Assembly (NCBI GenBank): GCA_018398765.1
Contig: JAHBMJ010004469.1
Location: 12,501-55,107 of the forward strand
DNA length: 42,607 nt
Direction of reading: 5' to 3'
Origin: Chromera velia
Taxonomy: Eukaryota; Sar; Chromeraceae
Shown here: positions 41,791 to 42,607 of the stretch, piece after piece
Layout of the letters: every line of letters starts with the position of its first letter
Position numbering within the stretch: the first letter of the stretch is position 1
Position numbers and translations under genes: made by a program
The notes under the pieces: model-generated
What the model was told of the DNA's origin: nothing
The model's database searches: none
The model's input: only the letters and a program-made list of their open reading frames with translations

Positions 41791-42607
41791 ACGGGACTAG
41801 ACCGACTCCAACACTAATTCTGACTCCAAAATTTTTTTAAATATACAAACAGTTTAAACTAGTTTAAACATATTCAAAATCGTTTAAGTGTATCTTTAGC
41901 GATTCTTTTGTTGTTTTTAAAGGTTTTGAATTAGAGCCCGGAGTGTATGAGAGTGAAGGTTGGAAGTGTTGTAGCACAGTTGCAAGCCAGGCCGGCGGGT
42001 CTGCGTGCATACCGCGCGTGGCATGCAGTGCCGCGCCGTACGTACGTGCGTCTGTGCCGGGGCCTGCCCCAACCGGCCCGCGCGGGCTGCCACGCTTGAC
42101 TGACGCACGCATCCCAATCCGAATATTCGGCTGTATGGTAGAAATCCGATTATATACTTTTGTAGGCCGAGGCATCTGTCAGAGAGCAAGGAAGAAATTA
42201 AAAGATCCCGCTTCATTCCCTTCAGTTATAGCTCCACGTTGCTATGCAGATTTTCTGTAGAGTGCACTTGTTGTGGGCCTGTCGCTGGGGATCGTGCGCC
42301 GGTGCTGTAGTATGGCTACACTTTTGAGTTGGGCTGAGCTTTGCCGTCTCCTTTTAAACAACACTTTGTATGGGCAAGGGGTTTTAATTGTTATGTCAGA
42401 AAGACTTGGATTGATGCATCTGTTTACCCTTTTTCTTTCCTTTTCATACGGTATTGATGCAGGAGTTTGGAGCTCTCGCTTGCCTCTGGTGTGCGGAAGG
42501 AGTTGCGTTCGTCTCGTCTCTTTGGTCAGTTGGGGGTTGGGCATCTCTGGGTACAACGCGGCTTCAGTCGGTCAACTCATGTCAGGGAATGATCCACGTG
42601 GGTTCCT
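41791..42607. other. Unassigned sequence replacing the end of the gypsy element
   Basis: A short AT-rich stretch (41,820-41,930) with GTTTAAACTAGTTTAAAC is followed by a GC-rich segment (about 42,010-42,100) that contains GGGGCCTGCCCC, GCCCGCGCGGGC and the distant complementary pair GCGTGGCA/TGCCACGC. The remainder is of mixed composition. No gene is recognised. The abrupt end of integrase similarity suggests an insertion or deletion boundary at about 41,790. Confidence 0.45.

Overview
The window looks like nuclear DNA of a repeat-rich microalga. Genes are split by short GT-AG introns, microsatellites and minisatellites are dense, and both Ty1/copia and Ty3/gypsy elements are present. A mycosporine-like amino acid (MAA) pathway with a cyclase-methyltransferase fusion of the dinoflagellate type points to a photosynthetic alveolate. 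A chromerid such as Chromera velia is my best guess, but this is inference and was not confirmed by any search.

Layout. (1) 1-5.2 kb: the end of a copia Pol gene (reverse transcriptase, then RNase H), cut by a 3.5 kb DNA element with terminal inverted repeats and a 4-bp target duplication. Removing the element restores the reading frame exactly. (2) 5.2-8.1 kb: AT-rich DNA and intergenic sequence with dispersed repeats. (3) 8.1-20.9 kb: the core of the window, an apparently complete set of MAA genes. It holds a sedoheptulose-7-phosphate cyclase fused to an O-methyltransferase (minus strand), a MysD-type D-Ala-D-Ala-ligase-like enzyme (minus) and a MysC-type ATP-grasp ligase (plus). A FHIT-like HIT gene (plus) lies between them. 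MysD and MysC are divergent and share a 649-bp intergenic region. (4) 20.9-31.3 kb: mostly non-coding, with an inverted copy of a repeat also found near 7 kb, an AT-rich block, a 1,074-bp hAT-like non-autonomous element with 8-bp target duplications, a few possible exons and a degenerate 0.6-kb duplication. (5) 31.3-34.1 kb: a large 42-bp minisatellite and a 21-bp heptad-coding minisatellite. (6) 34.1-41.8 kb: a decayed gypsy element (leader, Gag, protease, RT, RNase H, start of integrase). Its many in-frame stops all fit C-to-T change. (7) The last 0.8 kb has no recognisable gene.

How the genes fit together. The cyclase turns sedoheptulose 7-phosphate into the cyclitol core. The fused methyltransferase would make 4-deoxygadusol, the MysC enzyme would add glycine to give mycosporine-glycine, and the MysD enzyme would add a second amino acid to give an imino-MAA of the shinorine or porphyra-334 type. 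These are UV sunscreens. Having the whole route in about 13 kb of a eukaryotic chromosome, with one fused pair and one divergent pair, is the main finding here.
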